The notes: generated by a model from the sequence alone, not told the origin. 64,000 nt of DNA from Maribacter hydrothermalis (GCF_001913155.1 NZ_CP018760.1:372001-436000); one strand, 5' to 3'. Shown: positions 25,490 through 35,262, numbered from the stretch's first letter. Program-made: numbers and translations.

Positions 25490-26617
25490 TTAAATTAGTT
25501 TCAGAATCTTGGCGATTAAAGGTATGGTAGCTCTTACTTCCTCTGCTTGATTTAGGGTTCCAGAAACATAGGTATCCAAAGCAGGACAATAGTATAAAAA
25601 CGAACCTGTACTCCCAGAATGACCGATTACTTCAAAATTTGGTAAACTGGGATGAAGTTCGTCAAATACTATTTTTCGCAATCCAAAACCGTAATACATG
25701 CCTTGAGTTTCGGATGTCCATTGTTGCATCATATCCAAGGTTTCAGCAGTTAATAATGTAGTACTGAATAGTGCTTGTTGAAACGCTATCAAATCCGCCG
25801 CAGTTGCTACAATTCCCCCACCGGCCCAATCGGCACTTAAGCTATCAAATTCAGATAAATCTTGGTCACCTACGAATACTTCAGCCATTTGCGGAGTTAA
25901 ATCTATAGGTTCTGATTTTAAATTCATGTACGTATGATTCATATTCAAGGGTTGAAAAATATGTTGCTTGAAAAAATCATGCAATGTTAAACCACTAAGG
26001 TTTTCAACAATAAGCCCAAGGAGAACATATTCGGTATCTGTATAATGGTAGCCTTCACCAGGAAGAAATAGGGGTTTCATTTTTTCCTTTGTAAATTGAA
26101 TACAATCTAAAGGTGTCCATGTTTTATTCGGATGTTTAAATATTTGAGAAATGACATTTGGACTTTCATCGATGGTACTATCTTCAAAGTAATCTGGTAA
26201 TCCTGAGGTATGTTGTAACAGCTGTGCTATGGTAATCTTAGAAGAGCTATCCACACCGTTTATAATATGAAGTCCATTTGTAACAGTCTCAGGCAAATAC
26301 TGACCAATTGCATCATTGAATGCTAATTTACCTTCTTCTTTTAATAGTGCAATGGCAGTCGCCGTAAACGTTTTTCCAATACTTGCAGAATAAAAGGGAT
26401 GATTATTTGTTACAGTATTCCCGTTATAAAAAGTACCTTCTGCTAATTGAATATGTATTGATTTTGAATTTGAATATACGTTTAGAAATCCATTATATAT
26501 ATTCGGCTTCTGTAATTCAGTTTGCAACAATGCGCTGATTTCTTTCTCTATTTCTGTTTGTGCAGTTATGGTTAAAGTATAAAGTATAAGACAGATAAAT
26601 ACGATGTGATTTTTCAT
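25490..26617 (-). CDS. Secreted serine hydrolase of the beta-lactamase/PBP4* family
   Basis: 375 aa with a signal peptide (KNHIVFICLILYTLTITAQ). The class C beta-lactamase-type motifs are SIGK (nucleophile Ser and Lys, near residue 81), the Tyr-x-x-like YTDTEYVLLGL and GHSG near the end as the HxG motif. Family members are esterases, peptidases or peptidoglycan DD-peptidases, so the name beta-lactamase does not imply resistance. It is the last gene of a possible six-gene minus-strand operon that begins at 31385. It is preceded by a 74-bp gap. Confidence 0.85.
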   Translation of the reverse strand: MKNHIVFICLILYTLTITAQTEIEKEISALLQTELQKPNIYNGFLNVYSNSKSIHIQLAEGTFYNGNTVTNNHPFYSASIGKTFTATAIALLKEEGKLAFNDAIGQYLPETVTNGLHIINGVDSSSKITIAQLLQHTSGLPDYFEDSTIDESPNVISQIFKHPNKTWTPLDCIQFTKEKMKPLFLPGEGYHYTDTEYVLLGLIVENLSGLTLHDFFKQHIFQPLNMNHTYMNLKSEPIDLTPQMAEVFVGDQDLSEFDSLSADWAGGGIVATAADLIAFQQALFSTTLLTAETLDMMQQWTSETQGMYYGFGLRKIVFDELHPSLPNFEVIGHSGSTGSFLYYCPALDTYVSGTLNQAEEVRATIPLIAKILKLI

Positions 26618-26691
26618 GGCTAATGGTTTAAAATGTTTGTTATAATATAAATTCTAAATTAAATCTGCTGAGCGTTTTTTATAAATGTATT

Positions 26692-27786
26692 TTATTTGTT
26701 CTCAATATCTTTTGCATAAGATGCTAATCCAAGCAAATCATAAAACTTTTTTAAATCGGCCTTTAGTATCGCAATAGCACCGTGATCTATAAGTAACGCT
26801 CTAGAAACAGTTTGTTTCTTGTCTAGAATTATTTGTTTAATCAGTACTTTAGAAGCTGTTGCTCCTATGGTTTCATAGGTATGCAAAACGGTAATAGCGT
26901 TTTCCTCTCCTGTTAGTGTTCGTTGTTTTGGCACATAGCCCAGTTGCCTTACCATGGTTTCCGCCAATAACCAAACCGACCAGGGATTTTGTCCTGTTAT
27001 TAGATTTTCATCATGACTGACTTTTTCCAAATACATCAAACCTTCATTAAATACTGCTCCTTGCTCAATTAATTTGTCCTGTAATAAAAATGGAAATATG
27101 GATGCTGCTTTTGGAATTAATAAAAGCTCCTCTTTATTTGTAAAACCACTCACCTGCCTATCTTGCAAAAATGATTTTCCATTCTTCAAGGTAACATTTA
27201 CAAGTGCAGCAGGTCCATGACAAACTGCACCAATAACTTTATTGGCACTGTAAAAGTCTCGTACCAATCTTTGTACATATGTATTGTCCGGAAAATCATA
27301 CATGGCGCCTTTGCCTCCAACAAAATAAATTGCTTTGTAATCCTCGCCTACAACATCTTTTAACGGTAAGGTTTTATGTATTTTAGATTGTGCTTTTACA
27401 TCATTCAAAAACGCATAATCAAAAATCCCCATATCGTCATCATCTAATACCACTGGAGGAATTCCACCTAACGGACTAGCGATATCTACGTCAAAACCGT
27501 TGGCCGTAAAAACATAATATGCTCGCGCTAATTCGGTTAACTCATAACCCGTTGCTTTGCCGTTAGCACCCATAACATCAGTGCTGGTAACAACCGCAAG
27601 AATTTTTCCCCTATTAAAGGGCACATTTTTATTTAGGTATGCTATCTCGCTAGCTTGGCTATTACTTAATGTAATGTCTTCTGCCGGTAAGAGACTGGCA
27701 ATATGTACTCCTATAAGAATCGATATCGTACTAACAATAGCTAACGATGCCAGTACATATTTTACAATTCTGTATTTTTTAAACAT
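26692..27786 (-). CDS. Membrane-anchored DJ-1/PfpI-family protein
   Basis: 364 aa from the chosen start MFKKYRIVKYV, which gives an N-terminal membrane helix and leaves 13 bp to the upstream gene. A longer frame would overlap that gene by 56 bp and add 23 residues. The DJ-1/PfpI fold follows: KILAVVTSTDVMG, the nucleophile elbow GAVCHGPAALV with its Cys at about residue 194, and upstream Glu in the domain. Roles of such proteins are glyoxalase/deglycase or chaperone. A C-terminal 80-residue tail is unassigned. Its anchoring outside the membrane is unusual for the family. Confidence 0.8.
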   Translation of the reverse strand: MFKKYRIVKYVLASLAIVSTISILIGVHIASLLPAEDITLSNSQASEIAYLNKNVPFNRGKILAVVTSTDVMGANGKATGYELTELARAYYVFTANGFDVDIASPLGGIPPVVLDDDDMGIFDYAFLNDVKAQSKIHKTLPLKDVVGEDYKAIYFVGGKGAMYDFPDNTYVQRLVRDFYSANKVIGAVCHGPAALVNVTLKNGKSFLQDRQVSGFTNKEELLLIPKAASIFPFLLQDKLIEQGAVFNEGLMYLEKVSHDENLITGQNPWSVWLLAETMVRQLGYVPKQRTLTGEENAITVLHTYETIGATASKVLIKQIILDKKQTVSRALLIDHGAIAILKADLKKFYDLLGLASYAKDIENK

Positions 27787-27799
27787 AACGTATTTATTG

Positions 27800-28660
27800 T
27801 TAACTGTTTTCCCTAAAAAAATCATGCAATCGTTTTTCCCCAAAGCGTGGAGCAATATTATCTTCTGCCATTAGGGTTAAAAAAAACTCGACGGGGCCAT
27901 AGGTTTTAGATGAAGTAAACGTGCGTAAAACCCAAATAACAAACCTTCTTATCCAATCTGGTAAATGAATTATCTTTTTTGGTTTTTGCAATGCATCCAA
28001 AGCCATTTCTCCGATTTCATTTAATGTTAAAACATCTGGTCCGCCAACTATAATTTCTTTATTGTGAGTGTTGATTGACTGTAAACAAACAATAGCCAAA
28101 TCTTCGCCATGAATGGGATTGAATTTTTGTTCACCATGTCCAAAAAGGTAGACTTTTCCTTTCCTGGCCATATCCAAGAAATCTTGCATATCTGAAAAGA
28201 ATCCATTTGGGCGAATTACCGTAAAGTCCAATCCAGAACTTTTTAATGCATCTACAAACTTTTCTTTGGCTTCAAAAATTTTAAGATGCCTGTAGGTATT
28301 TCCATTAATTGCAGAGACGTAGATAAACTTTTTAACGCCTGCTCTTTTAGCTTCGTTCAACAGGTTAAGGTTCGCCTGATAATCTACATCCATATAGGTT
28401 AAGCCATCTTTTTGTCTTGTAATGCCAATAGTTGAAATTACGGTGGTTACACCTTCACAAATGCCCTCTAATGTTTCTGGTTTTGTAACTTCGGCCTTAA
28501 TTATTTTAACCGTTTTACTTTCCAGTAGTTTTAGCTTTTGAGGTGATCTTGCTATCAGTTTAGCGGCCATTTGGTCTTGTGATAGGGCTCTTGCGATATA
28601 ACCGCCCAAGTATCCCGTAGCTCCTGCAAGTAAAACGGTTTGTGAATTAGTCTTCTTCAT
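27800..28660 (-). CDS. NAD(P)-binding atypical SDR (NmrA-like)
   Basis: 286 aa. Extended Rossmann start VLLAGATGYLGGYIARAL with GxTGxxG at about 12-18, followed by KLIARSPQKL, VTTVISTIGITRQKDG, YVSAINGN and FTVIRPNGFFSD. No classical catalytic Tyr-x3-Lys is visible, which places it with the atypical, NmrA/complex I NDUFA9-like group. It is a possible redox sensor or isomerase. It is part of the island operon (gaps of 13 and 19 bp to its neighbours). Confidence 0.82.
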   Translation of the reverse strand: MKKTNSQTVLLAGATGYLGGYIARALSQDQMAAKLIARSPQKLKLLESKTVKIIKAEVTKPETLEGICEGVTTVISTIGITRQKDGLTYMDVDYQANLNLLNEAKRAGVKKFIYVSAINGNTYRHLKIFEAKEKFVDALKSSGLDFTVIRPNGFFSDMQDFLDMARKGKVYLFGHGEQKFNPIHGEDLAIVCLQSINTHNKEIIVGGPDVLTLNEIGEMALDALQKPKKIIHLPDWIRRFVIWVLRTFTSSKTYGPVEFFLTLMAEDNIAPRFGEKRLHDFFRENS

Positions 28661-28679
28661 TTTTAATCTACTTAATTTT

Positions 28680-29285
28680 TTATAACCAGCTAAACCCTAA
28701 TCCTACATTAAAGGTGACTGCATCCCTATGCGTATCGCCGTCTAAAAAAGCGCGACCAAGTACTACTTTGGATTGTATATTAAGTGCGAAATTTTTCTTT
28801 TTATAAATTTCATCCCCCGTACTGGCCATAACGGCACATCCAAAATTCCAGTCGTCATTAACGGTATCTTCAATATCATAAAGTGCTGGTGAATCAATGG
28901 CGAGACCAATACCACCATGAAGCCACCAACGGTCCTTTACCCAATACTGTAGGGAGGGAATAAAACCACCAAAATGCCTGTCGTTGTCTTCAAATTCGTA
29001 AACCATACCCGGCATTGAAGCGGTAATTGCCAAATTATCATTTAACATATAACCAACTTTTAGTTCTGGGAAACTAAGGGCTCCTTGTGAATTATCGAAG
29101 GTTTTTATACCTCTACTATCTTCTACACCGATTATGCCTCCTCCGAGACCGAATTCGAAGATGAATCCGCTACGTTCTGACAGGTTTCCAGATTTTGTAG
29201 TATTCTGTGCAAATGCTACAGTAGAGCTTAGTATGCAAATAATACATACTATTTTTACTAAAACTTGTTTTTTGATTGTTTTCAT
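28680..29285 (-). CDS. Putative outer-membrane beta-barrel protein
   Basis: 201 aa with a signal peptide ending near SSTVAFAQ, then alternating beta segments with aromatic-rich ends (FIFEFGLGGGIIGV, FPELKVGYML, WWLHGGIGLAIDSP) and a C-terminal Trp-Leu strand (FNVGLGFSWL) suited to outer-membrane insertion. No enzyme motif. It is in the same operon as the NmrA-like gene (19-bp gap). Confidence 0.65.
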   Translation of the reverse strand: MKTIKKQVLVKIVCIICILSSTVAFAQNTTKSGNLSERSGFIFEFGLGGGIIGVEDSRGIKTFDNSQGALSFPELKVGYMLNDNLAITASMPGMVYEFEDNDRHFGGFIPSLQYWVKDRWWLHGGIGLAIDSPALYDIEDTVNDDWNFGCAVMASTGDEIYKKKNFALNIQSKVVLGRAFLDGDTHRDAVTFNVGLGFSWL

Positions 29286-29385
29286 AACTGTTCGTTCTTT
29301 GATTGTTTTCTAATTTGATGCAATACATGCAATGGCGAATCGTCTTGATGCATATTTAGGGACCCTATTAATTGTAGAAATTCAA

Positions 29386-30030
29386 TTAAAATTTATACCC
29401 CACATAAAGATTGGGTTCAAATAGGAAATAGTTTTTCCACTTATCATCCAATACTTTAAATGCTTCAGGTGTATTGGTATCGAACATCCAATTTTGAAAA
29501 TGAAATTGAGGTTCTACGAAGAATCGTTTCTTTTTTCCAAAAGCGATGTGATAGCCCACATGGTAGGACGTATAAAGCTTAAAACCGTTTGCTATTTTAG
29601 TATCGTCTTCATCTATATAGGTTTTGAACTGTGGTAATACTTCTACCGAAGCAAACAGCCCTTTCCATAGCATTCGCTGGTAAGAAATTCCTATCCCCGT
29701 TTCTCTTACATGGCCTGGATAGAACTCACTTTCTGTGTCTATCTTGTCCAAAAGTCCATCCCACCATTGTATTCCCATAGGTTGAAATAATCTCCACGTT
29801 GCAAATTTTATCCCAACGATATTTTTGGCATCCAATTCTTTCTTAACATGAAATTCAATATGTTGCGTATTTGTCCTCTCGCCTCCTTTACCAATGTTAC
29901 CTAGGATAATTGCGGGAAAGCTTATTCTGTATTTGTGATCGTTTGTATCCGTTTTAACGTGTATGGTATCGCTTTGAGCAAAACTGTTTATTGTAAAAAA
30001 CGTGAAACTGAATAATAATAATTTTTTCAT
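29386..30030 (-). CDS. Putative outer-membrane or periplasmic protein
   Basis: 214 aa with a signal peptide (KKLLLFSFTFFTINSFAQ). The rest is rich in beta strands ending in aromatic residues (YHVGYHIAFGKKKRFFVEPQ, FLFEPNLYVGYKF), as in small outer-membrane barrels. Function unknown. It is 50 bp downstream of the large serine hydrolase gene and likely co-transcribed. Confidence 0.6.
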   Translation of the reverse strand: MKKLLLFSFTFFTINSFAQSDTIHVKTDTNDHKYRISFPAIILGNIGKGGERTNTQHIEFHVKKELDAKNIVGIKFATWRLFQPMGIQWWDGLLDKIDTESEFYPGHVRETGIGISYQRMLWKGLFASVEVLPQFKTYIDEDDTKIANGFKLYTSYHVGYHIAFGKKKRFFVEPQFHFQNWMFDTNTPEAFKVLDDKWKNYFLFEPNLYVGYKF

Positions 30031-30080
30031 TTTGAAGTTTTTTGATTGATTATGATTGAAAGTATTTTAATTGTTGCGTT

Positions 30081-31385
30081 TTAATTATTACTGATAAATT
30101 CTTCTACTGCTTGCGTGATAATGGATTTGGTATCTTCCCACTTTAATTCGTTAACGGTAAAGGTGCCATCCATGTTAGATATAATATAGAACCCTGATGA
30201 GCCGTCCTGTTTTAATTGAATATGTGAAGAGACGCCCAAACTGTTGCCTCCGTGCACAATATTTCCGTTTTTCATATACCAAAACAAACCATGGTTTTCC
30301 GCAAAATCAGAAGGCACAATACCAGGTTCTAACTGTTCTTGAAACAGCAAATCATAATAGTCCTGAGCAAATAAGGCAGACCCTTCTCCCCTGGCCCCTT
30401 TCATCATATCCAATAAATAGTTGCTCATATCATCGCTATTGCTATTTAGGCCACCTTCTACGTAACCATGATTTCCGTATCTTGGAAATGGTGAACTACT
30501 GTCATAATATTGCGTTGCCATGTTCTGAAAGTCAATGGCGCTAATATCATAGGTGGAGTTTGTCATTTGTAAAGGGCTGAATATGTATTTTGCTACATAA
30601 TCATCAAAAGAATCCCCAGATGCATATTCAATAATATACCCCAGTAAAGTGGTTGCATCATTTGAGTATGCCCACGTAGTGCCAGGCAAGGTATTTAAAT
30701 AATTGTCTGGGCTGTAGAGCTCTCCGTCTTCATCGAAGATTTCCGATAAATACACATCTAAATCTACTTGCTCCATTTGTTGCATTCCTAGTTCATTAAC
30801 CAAAATGCTTCCTATACCTGTAGTTATATCTTCGCCTGGCAAGATGAAATAGTTACTTGCGATGTAAGTTTCCGGTACATCTACAATTCCAGATGTATGG
30901 GTAACAAGGTGCTTTATTTTAATATTTCCAGTTGGCTGTTTAGGGTTCTTGATTGCTATTGGTAACAGATCATTGATATTGGTTTCTAGTGTAAAAAGAC
31001 CTTGTTCTATAGCTTTTGCTACCGCAGCTCCTACAAACGTTTTGCTTACAGAAGCCAAGTTGTTTACCGTTTGATTTGTATACCGTGTTTCATTTGCAAT
31101 GTTGGCATACCCAAAAGATTGATGAAAAGCTTTGGTATTACCTATACTCACGTTTACCGAAAACCCGGGAATCTCTTTAGTATTTGCAATATCTTCTAAA
31201 TAGGTCGATAGCTGTTCCGATGTGGCTATACCATTTGGCGTTGGATTTTGAATGCTATCATCGTCCTTAGTACAGGATATATGTACAGCTGTCATACAGA
31301 GTAATAGAAAAATCATCAATTGATTTACGTTTCTACTCTGGGCTTTTTTTTTTAAAGTTGTGCGATGTTGATTTAAAAAATTCAT
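30081..31385 (-). CDS. Serine hydrolase lipoprotein (beta-lactamase fold)
   Basis: 434 aa from the chosen ATG. A start at 31439 would put the first codons inside the predicted promoter. It has a lipoprotein signal ending HISC. The SxxK motif is in NLASVSKTFVGAAVA, the YxN motif in WAYSNDATTLLGY, and the HGG motif in NIVHGGNSLG. Likely a surface or periplasmic esterase/DD-peptidase. It is the first gene behind the palindromic operator at 31453-31478 and may head the whole 31.4 to 25.5 kb operon. Confidence 0.85.
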   Translation of the reverse strand: MNFLNQHRTTLKKKAQSRNVNQLMIFLLLCMTAVHISCTKDDDSIQNPTPNGIATSEQLSTYLEDIANTKEIPGFSVNVSIGNTKAFHQSFGYANIANETRYTNQTVNNLASVSKTFVGAAVAKAIEQGLFTLETNINDLLPIAIKNPKQPTGNIKIKHLVTHTSGIVDVPETYIASNYFILPGEDITTGIGSILVNELGMQQMEQVDLDVYLSEIFDEDGELYSPDNYLNTLPGTTWAYSNDATTLLGYIIEYASGDSFDDYVAKYIFSPLQMTNSTYDISAIDFQNMATQYYDSSSPFPRYGNHGYVEGGLNSNSDDMSNYLLDMMKGARGEGSALFAQDYYDLLFQEQLEPGIVPSDFAENHGLFWYMKNGNIVHGGNSLGVSSHIQLKQDGSSGFYIISNMDGTFTVNELKWEDTKSIITQAVEEFISNN

Positions 31386-31425
31386 TACTGTTCGTTTTTT
31401 ATTGATTTGTATTAATTTGACAATG

Positions 31426-31478
31426 CAAATTTGAGGCAATAGAAGTCTTCAATCGTCCGAGATTATAATTTCGAACGT
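31426..31478 (-). promoter_or_regulatory. Palindromic operator and -7 box of the hydrolase operon
   Basis: The 26-bp site at 31453-31478 begins TCGTCCGA and ends TCGAACGT around ATTATAATT. It lies 19 bp upstream of a minus-strand -7-like box (CAAATTTG, 31433 down to 31426; seven of eight bases of TAnnTTTG). A closely related 26-mer lies at the same distance from the sigma-factor promoter (32852-32877). The flank CAATAGAAGT is also shared. Confidence 0.65.
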
Positions 31479-31589
31479 TCGGAATTATGGTCTAAAGTTT
31501 TATTTGAAAATAGGGTGCGTAATCCCTGGGCCATAAATTGAAAGCTAGCTTTAAGGGTTAAAAAAAGATGATTTTAGATAAATCTATTC

Positions 31590-32252
31590 TTATGCTTCTA
31601 CTTGAAATTCTTCAATTTCTTCGAGGTACTGTAATGCTTCGTTCACTTGATTACCACTCCCTAGTAACAACCAGTTGAGCCATTTTTTATTCATGTTCTT
31701 TGAACGAAGTGCCCTAAGTATTCCCAATGATAGGACTTCCAATAGGATAGTGACAATCCCAAAGGACACGATCATGTTATAGTTTAATACATTCATCAAA
31801 TCGATATCGAAAACGACCTTGAAAAAGAAAAGACCTACAAATGGCCCAAAAGGCAGTAGATAAGCCGCAATCCTTAAATTTTGCACAATAGCCGTTTTCA
31901 ATTCGGCCAACTTTTTTTGAAGCTTCGTGATCGGGGCATCATAATCCAAAGAAAGGATTCGTTTTAATTGTTGGACGGATGTAATAACCAACCATATCGA
32001 AAAAAAGGCAATAGCTCCCCCGGCCAACATAAAGTACCATGTACCCCAATGGGAGACCATAAAATAGAGTGCGTACGAAGCCAGAATACTATAAAATAAT
32101 AAGGTGCTGACGGGCAAAAAAAGCAAACCTTTTATAGATGATTTGGCCTTGTCCAATTTCACTTCCCGTAGTAATGCACCGTTAAGTTTTCTAGTGTTTT
32201 CCAATAATTGTTCGTTCTGTTTCCAGAGGTCTTGAATGTTTATATTTTCCAT
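31590..32252 (-). CDS. Membrane protein coupled to the ECF sigma factor
   Basis: 220 aa with four hydrophobic segments (about 43-62, 68-92, 125-145, 155-180) and soluble ends. The N-terminus (NIQDLWKQNEQLLENTRKLN) is helical and faces the cytosol. It starts one base after the sigma stop, so it is translationally coupled. By position it could be an anti-sigma factor, but it has no ZAS (HxxxCxxC) motif; family unknown to me. It is a candidate membrane sensor of this pair. Confidence 0.65.
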   Translation of the reverse strand: MENINIQDLWKQNEQLLENTRKLNGALLREVKLDKAKSSIKGLLFLPVSTLLFYSILASYALYFMVSHWGTWYFMLAGGAIAFFSIWLVITSVQQLKRILSLDYDAPITKLQKKLAELKTAIVQNLRIAAYLLPFGPFVGLFFFKVVFDIDLMNVLNYNMIVSFGIVTILLEVLSLGILRALRSKNMNKKWLNWLLLGSGNQVNEALQYLEEIEEFQVEA

Positions 32253-32253
32253 T

Positions 32254-32754
32254 TTACTTTTGTTTGAATTTTTTCTTCAATTGTTTTTTAATCCTGTTAA
32301 TTTTCGTTCCTACATTACTGACCGAGATGCCCATCCCTTCTGAAATTTCTTTATGACTGTTACCATCTAAATACATAATTAAATTAGCTTTGTTCAATGG
32401 GTCAAATTCCTGTATAAACGCTCTTAATTGTTTTATTTTTTCATCATATTCGTTAGTTTCCTCTTCTGCAACAATGACTAACTTAGATGGTATGGCTAAA
32501 ATGTGCTTTTCTCTTGTTCTTAATTTTCGATTATGAGATATTGCTACATTAAAAGCTACCCGATACATCCAAGTGGTAACTTTCCCTTTATGGTCAAAGC
32601 TGTCATAGCTTTTTAGTAGTTGAAAGATGATTTCCTGAATTAAATCTTCTTGCTCGTTACTATCTGAACAGTAACTATTAACGATTTTGTAAATCAAGTT
32701 TCTATTCTCCTCAATAATTATTGATATGTCAATTTTGTTTGAAGGCGTTTTCAT
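32254..32754 (-). CDS. ECF RNA polymerase sigma factor
   Basis: 166 aa from the ATG at 32754, where homology to ECF factors begins. ATGs at 32775 and 32802 are alternatives and lie inside the transcript. Region 2: NLIYKIVNSYC, EDLIQEIIFQLLKSY, TWMYRVAFNVAIS. Region 4: LNKANLIMYLDGNSHKEISE followed by GMGISVSNVGTKINRIKKQL. Regulated by the palindrome and -7 box at 32825-32877, which probably bind the upstream AraC-type regulator. Confidence 0.88.
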   Translation of the reverse strand: MKTPSNKIDISIIIEENRNLIYKIVNSYCSDSNEQEDLIQEIIFQLLKSYDSFDHKGKVTTWMYRVAFNVAISHNRKLRTREKHILAIPSKLVIVAEEETNEYDEKIKQLRAFIQEFDPLNKANLIMYLDGNSHKEISEGMGISVSNVGTKINRIKKQLKKKFKQK

Positions 32755-32824
32755 TGTAACACAGCTATACTTCATTAATCGTTTTAGGGGTAAAAAAATC
32801 ACACATTTTCTGTAAAAACTATTT

Positions 32825-32877
32825 CAAACTTAGAAACAATAGAAGTGTCAGTCGTTCTAATATATAATTCAGAACGA
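32825..32877 (-). promoter_or_regulatory. Palindromic operator and -7 box of the sigma-factor operon
   Basis: The 26-bp site at 32852-32877 begins TCGTTCTAA and ends TTCAGAACGA. It is followed on the minus strand after 19 bp by TAAGTTTG (32832 down to 32825), a perfect -7 box. It shares 18 of 26 positions and the 19-bp spacing with the site at 31453-31478. It overlaps the -33 region, as expected for a regulator that replaces that contact. Confidence 0.7.
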
Positions 32878-32911
32878 CTTAAATAGAAGAAAATAAAATA
32901 CGGGAATAACC

Positions 32912-34699
32912 TTAGTTACTATTGGTCTTAACCCATTGACTTGGTGTTAAACCTTCTATTTTCTTGAAGTAGGTATTAAAAACACTTTTGGAATTAAAGC
33001 CACTATCATAGGCTAATCCTAATAGGGTAATGTTTTTGAATCTTTTGTCCAAAGCAATCCTTTTAAAGTAATCTAAACGATATTGGTTAATATAATCGTT
33101 GAAGTTCTTGTCATATTCCGCATTTAATAACCAAGACAACTTATTAGGATGCAATTTTATACTATTGCCCAATTCCTTTAGGGAAAGATTGGCATTTAAA
33201 AAGGGCTCATTATCTTTTACAAAACTATCTAAAACCAATTTGTATTTTTTGATCTCAGCTTCATTTAAAAGATGGGAAGTTTCTTTTTGTACGGTAATGG
33301 TCTTTTCTTTTTCTATCAGAAGAGATCCGGACAAAATAATTTCCTTTTCAATTAAAACAAAACGTTTGTGTTTTCTTAAAGGGTCTAAAAAGGGATCCAA
33401 CTGAAAATTGATAAGTTGCCCAATTTTCAGTTTTATTTTTTCTTCAAATACCTGAAGTGCCCTATCTATTTGGCCAGAATGTATAAGGAAGTAAAAATGC
33501 CAAGGATAAATGCTTTTAAAACTTTCTTCAATATTAATAGCAACCGAATCAATCGCTTTGTTAACTTGTTTTTTATTAATTAATCTAAAAAGAACTTCAC
33601 AAATTTTAGGACTAATCAATTGGGGCATCGAAGCTATATAATCGTTGAATTTAGTTGTGTCTTTCAAAAATATGAAACAGGCCAATTTGGTCTCAATAGC
33701 CAAGGTGAAATTCGGGTCTATTCGTAGACATTCATCTAAATTATCAATGGCTTTATGATACTCCCTTTTAAGAAAATAAATATTACCTTTTGTAAAATAA
33801 TGGTTGGGAGATAATGGGCTTATTTCTATGGCTTTATCAATATTCAACAGTGCTCTGTCTAATTGATTTGTAGCCATGTAAATTTCTGCTATTCCTTCAT
33901 AAGCTATGGCATAACTAGGATTTTGATATAATGCTTTGTTTAAAGAAGCTATTCCCTTGTTATAATTCCACTCATTCCAAAAACTTAGGGATGACTTTGC
34001 AAAATACCCCAGATAAGATGTGGATTTAATCTGCAAGCCTTGGTTCAAATAGCTATTGGCGTTTGCTACCCCTTTATTTTTATCTAAAACTCCCCAACTC
34101 GCTAAAATACCGTACGACCTACTTAAGGCAAAATACGCATCATAAAAATCGGCATCAATTTCAATACTTTGTTTGTAGCAATCAATGGCTTTGAAATAAT
34201 CTTCTAAATCCCAGTTGAGTTGATATGTCCTTCCTTTTAGATAAAGTTTATATGCATTGATATTTTTGGTACCAATAATCGAAATGTGTTTGGAAATATC
34301 TAGATGTCCAAAATTCTCCCTTATTTGTTCGGCAATTATTAAGCTTATTTCGTCTTGAAGCTCAAAAATATCTTCTAATTTCCGGTCAAAATTCTGTGAC
34401 CAAACCTGAAAACCATCATTTGTCCGTATCAATTGAACATTTATACGAATCCTTTTATTGAATACTCGAATACTACCTTCCAGAACCGTTGAGACGCCCA
34501 ACTGATTACCAATATGCCTAACATCTATATTTTTATGTTTAAATGCAAAAGAAGAGGTTCTCGCTATAACTTTTAATCCCTTTACCGTGGTTAAAGCATT
34601 AATGATTTCTTCGGTAATACCATCACAGAAATAGTCGTTATCAATATCATTACTCATATTGACAAACGGTAATACAGCGATAGACTTTTGGTTGATCAA
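32912..34699 (-). CDS. TolB-like/TPR/AraC-HTH transcription regulator
   Basis: 595 aa in three parts. Residues 1-120 are a TolB-like (FlgO-type) domain usually linked to adenylate cyclases: SIAVLPFVNMSNDIDNDYFC, GLKVIARTSSFAFK, GSIRVFNKRIRINVQL. About 145-410 hold TPR repeats (YLKGRTYQLNW, AYFALSRSYGI, YTKGNIYFLKREYHKAIDNL-like). The C-terminus (about 490-595) is an AraC helix-turn-helix with LKELGNSIKLHPNKLSWLLN and ITLLGLAYDSGFNSKSVFNT. It has no membrane helix, so it senses a cytosolic cue. It lies directly upstream of the sigma operon and is the likely reader of the two 26-bp palindromes. Confidence 0.85.
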   Translation of the reverse strand: MINQKSIAVLPFVNMSNDIDNDYFCDGITEEIINALTTVKGLKVIARTSSFAFKHKNIDVRHIGNQLGVSTVLEGSIRVFNKRIRINVQLIRTNDGFQVWSQNFDRKLEDIFELQDEISLIIAEQIRENFGHLDISKHISIIGTKNINAYKLYLKGRTYQLNWDLEDYFKAIDCYKQSIEIDADFYDAYFALSRSYGILASWGVLDKNKGVANANSYLNQGLQIKSTSYLGYFAKSSLSFWNEWNYNKGIASLNKALYQNPSYAIAYEGIAEIYMATNQLDRALLNIDKAIEISPLSPNHYFTKGNIYFLKREYHKAIDNLDECLRIDPNFTLAIETKLACFIFLKDTTKFNDYIASMPQLISPKICEVLFRLINKKQVNKAIDSVAINIEESFKSIYPWHFYFLIHSGQIDRALQVFEEKIKLKIGQLINFQLDPFLDPLRKHKRFVLIEKEIILSGSLLIEKEKTITVQKETSHLLNEAEIKKYKLVLDSFVKDNEPFLNANLSLKELGNSIKLHPNKLSWLLNAEYDKNFNDYINQYRLDYFKRIALDKRFKNITLLGLAYDSGFNSKSVFNTYFKKIEGLTPSQWVKTNSN

Positions 34700-35262
34700 A
34701 TTGTGATTTTACTTAAATAAAGTTAAAAAATAATAATTGAAATTAATTTCCTTAAAAATAGTTACACAACAATCCAATCGAACATAGTCACACTTCACTC
34801 CCATTGCCAGACAGTTCATAACTGTTTATTCAATGCTTGTTTATTGTTTTTTAAGGATATTCTTGTATCTCGTTTATAGGTGCCATTACCTTTTCAGAAA
34901 ACGCTACAATTTTTCAAGAGTAAGAATCTTAAAAAATTTAGGCTAGATGAAACGGCAGCAAAAGAACCTTGGAGTACCAAAATGTCTTGGACAAACCACT
35001 TTTTTTTAGGATTTCATTCCCTTAACTCTTCCAGCCAAGCCGGGAAGGAATACTACATTACCATCAAAAACTCTTCGAAAATCTTCTAACTGAAAATAAA
35101 ATATTCAGGTTCAAATCCGAGTTACCCGATAGTTCAAAGGATAAAGCCCTTTATTTAAAAGACTTTTGAACCGTAAGCATAGAATAGGACACGTATTAGG
35201 ACACGTTCGATGCCGAAATTAGCCTGATTTGGGGTGATTTTACAATATTTATAAAAACGTAA

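Noticed and set aside
25490..31385. Antibiotic-resistance beta-lactamases
   Set aside because: SxxK hydrolases of this length with signal peptides are a broad family of esterases and DD-peptidases; nothing points to resistance.
34880..35089. 69-codon plus-strand frame
   Set aside because: No family match or start context, and it lies in decayed boundary DNA.
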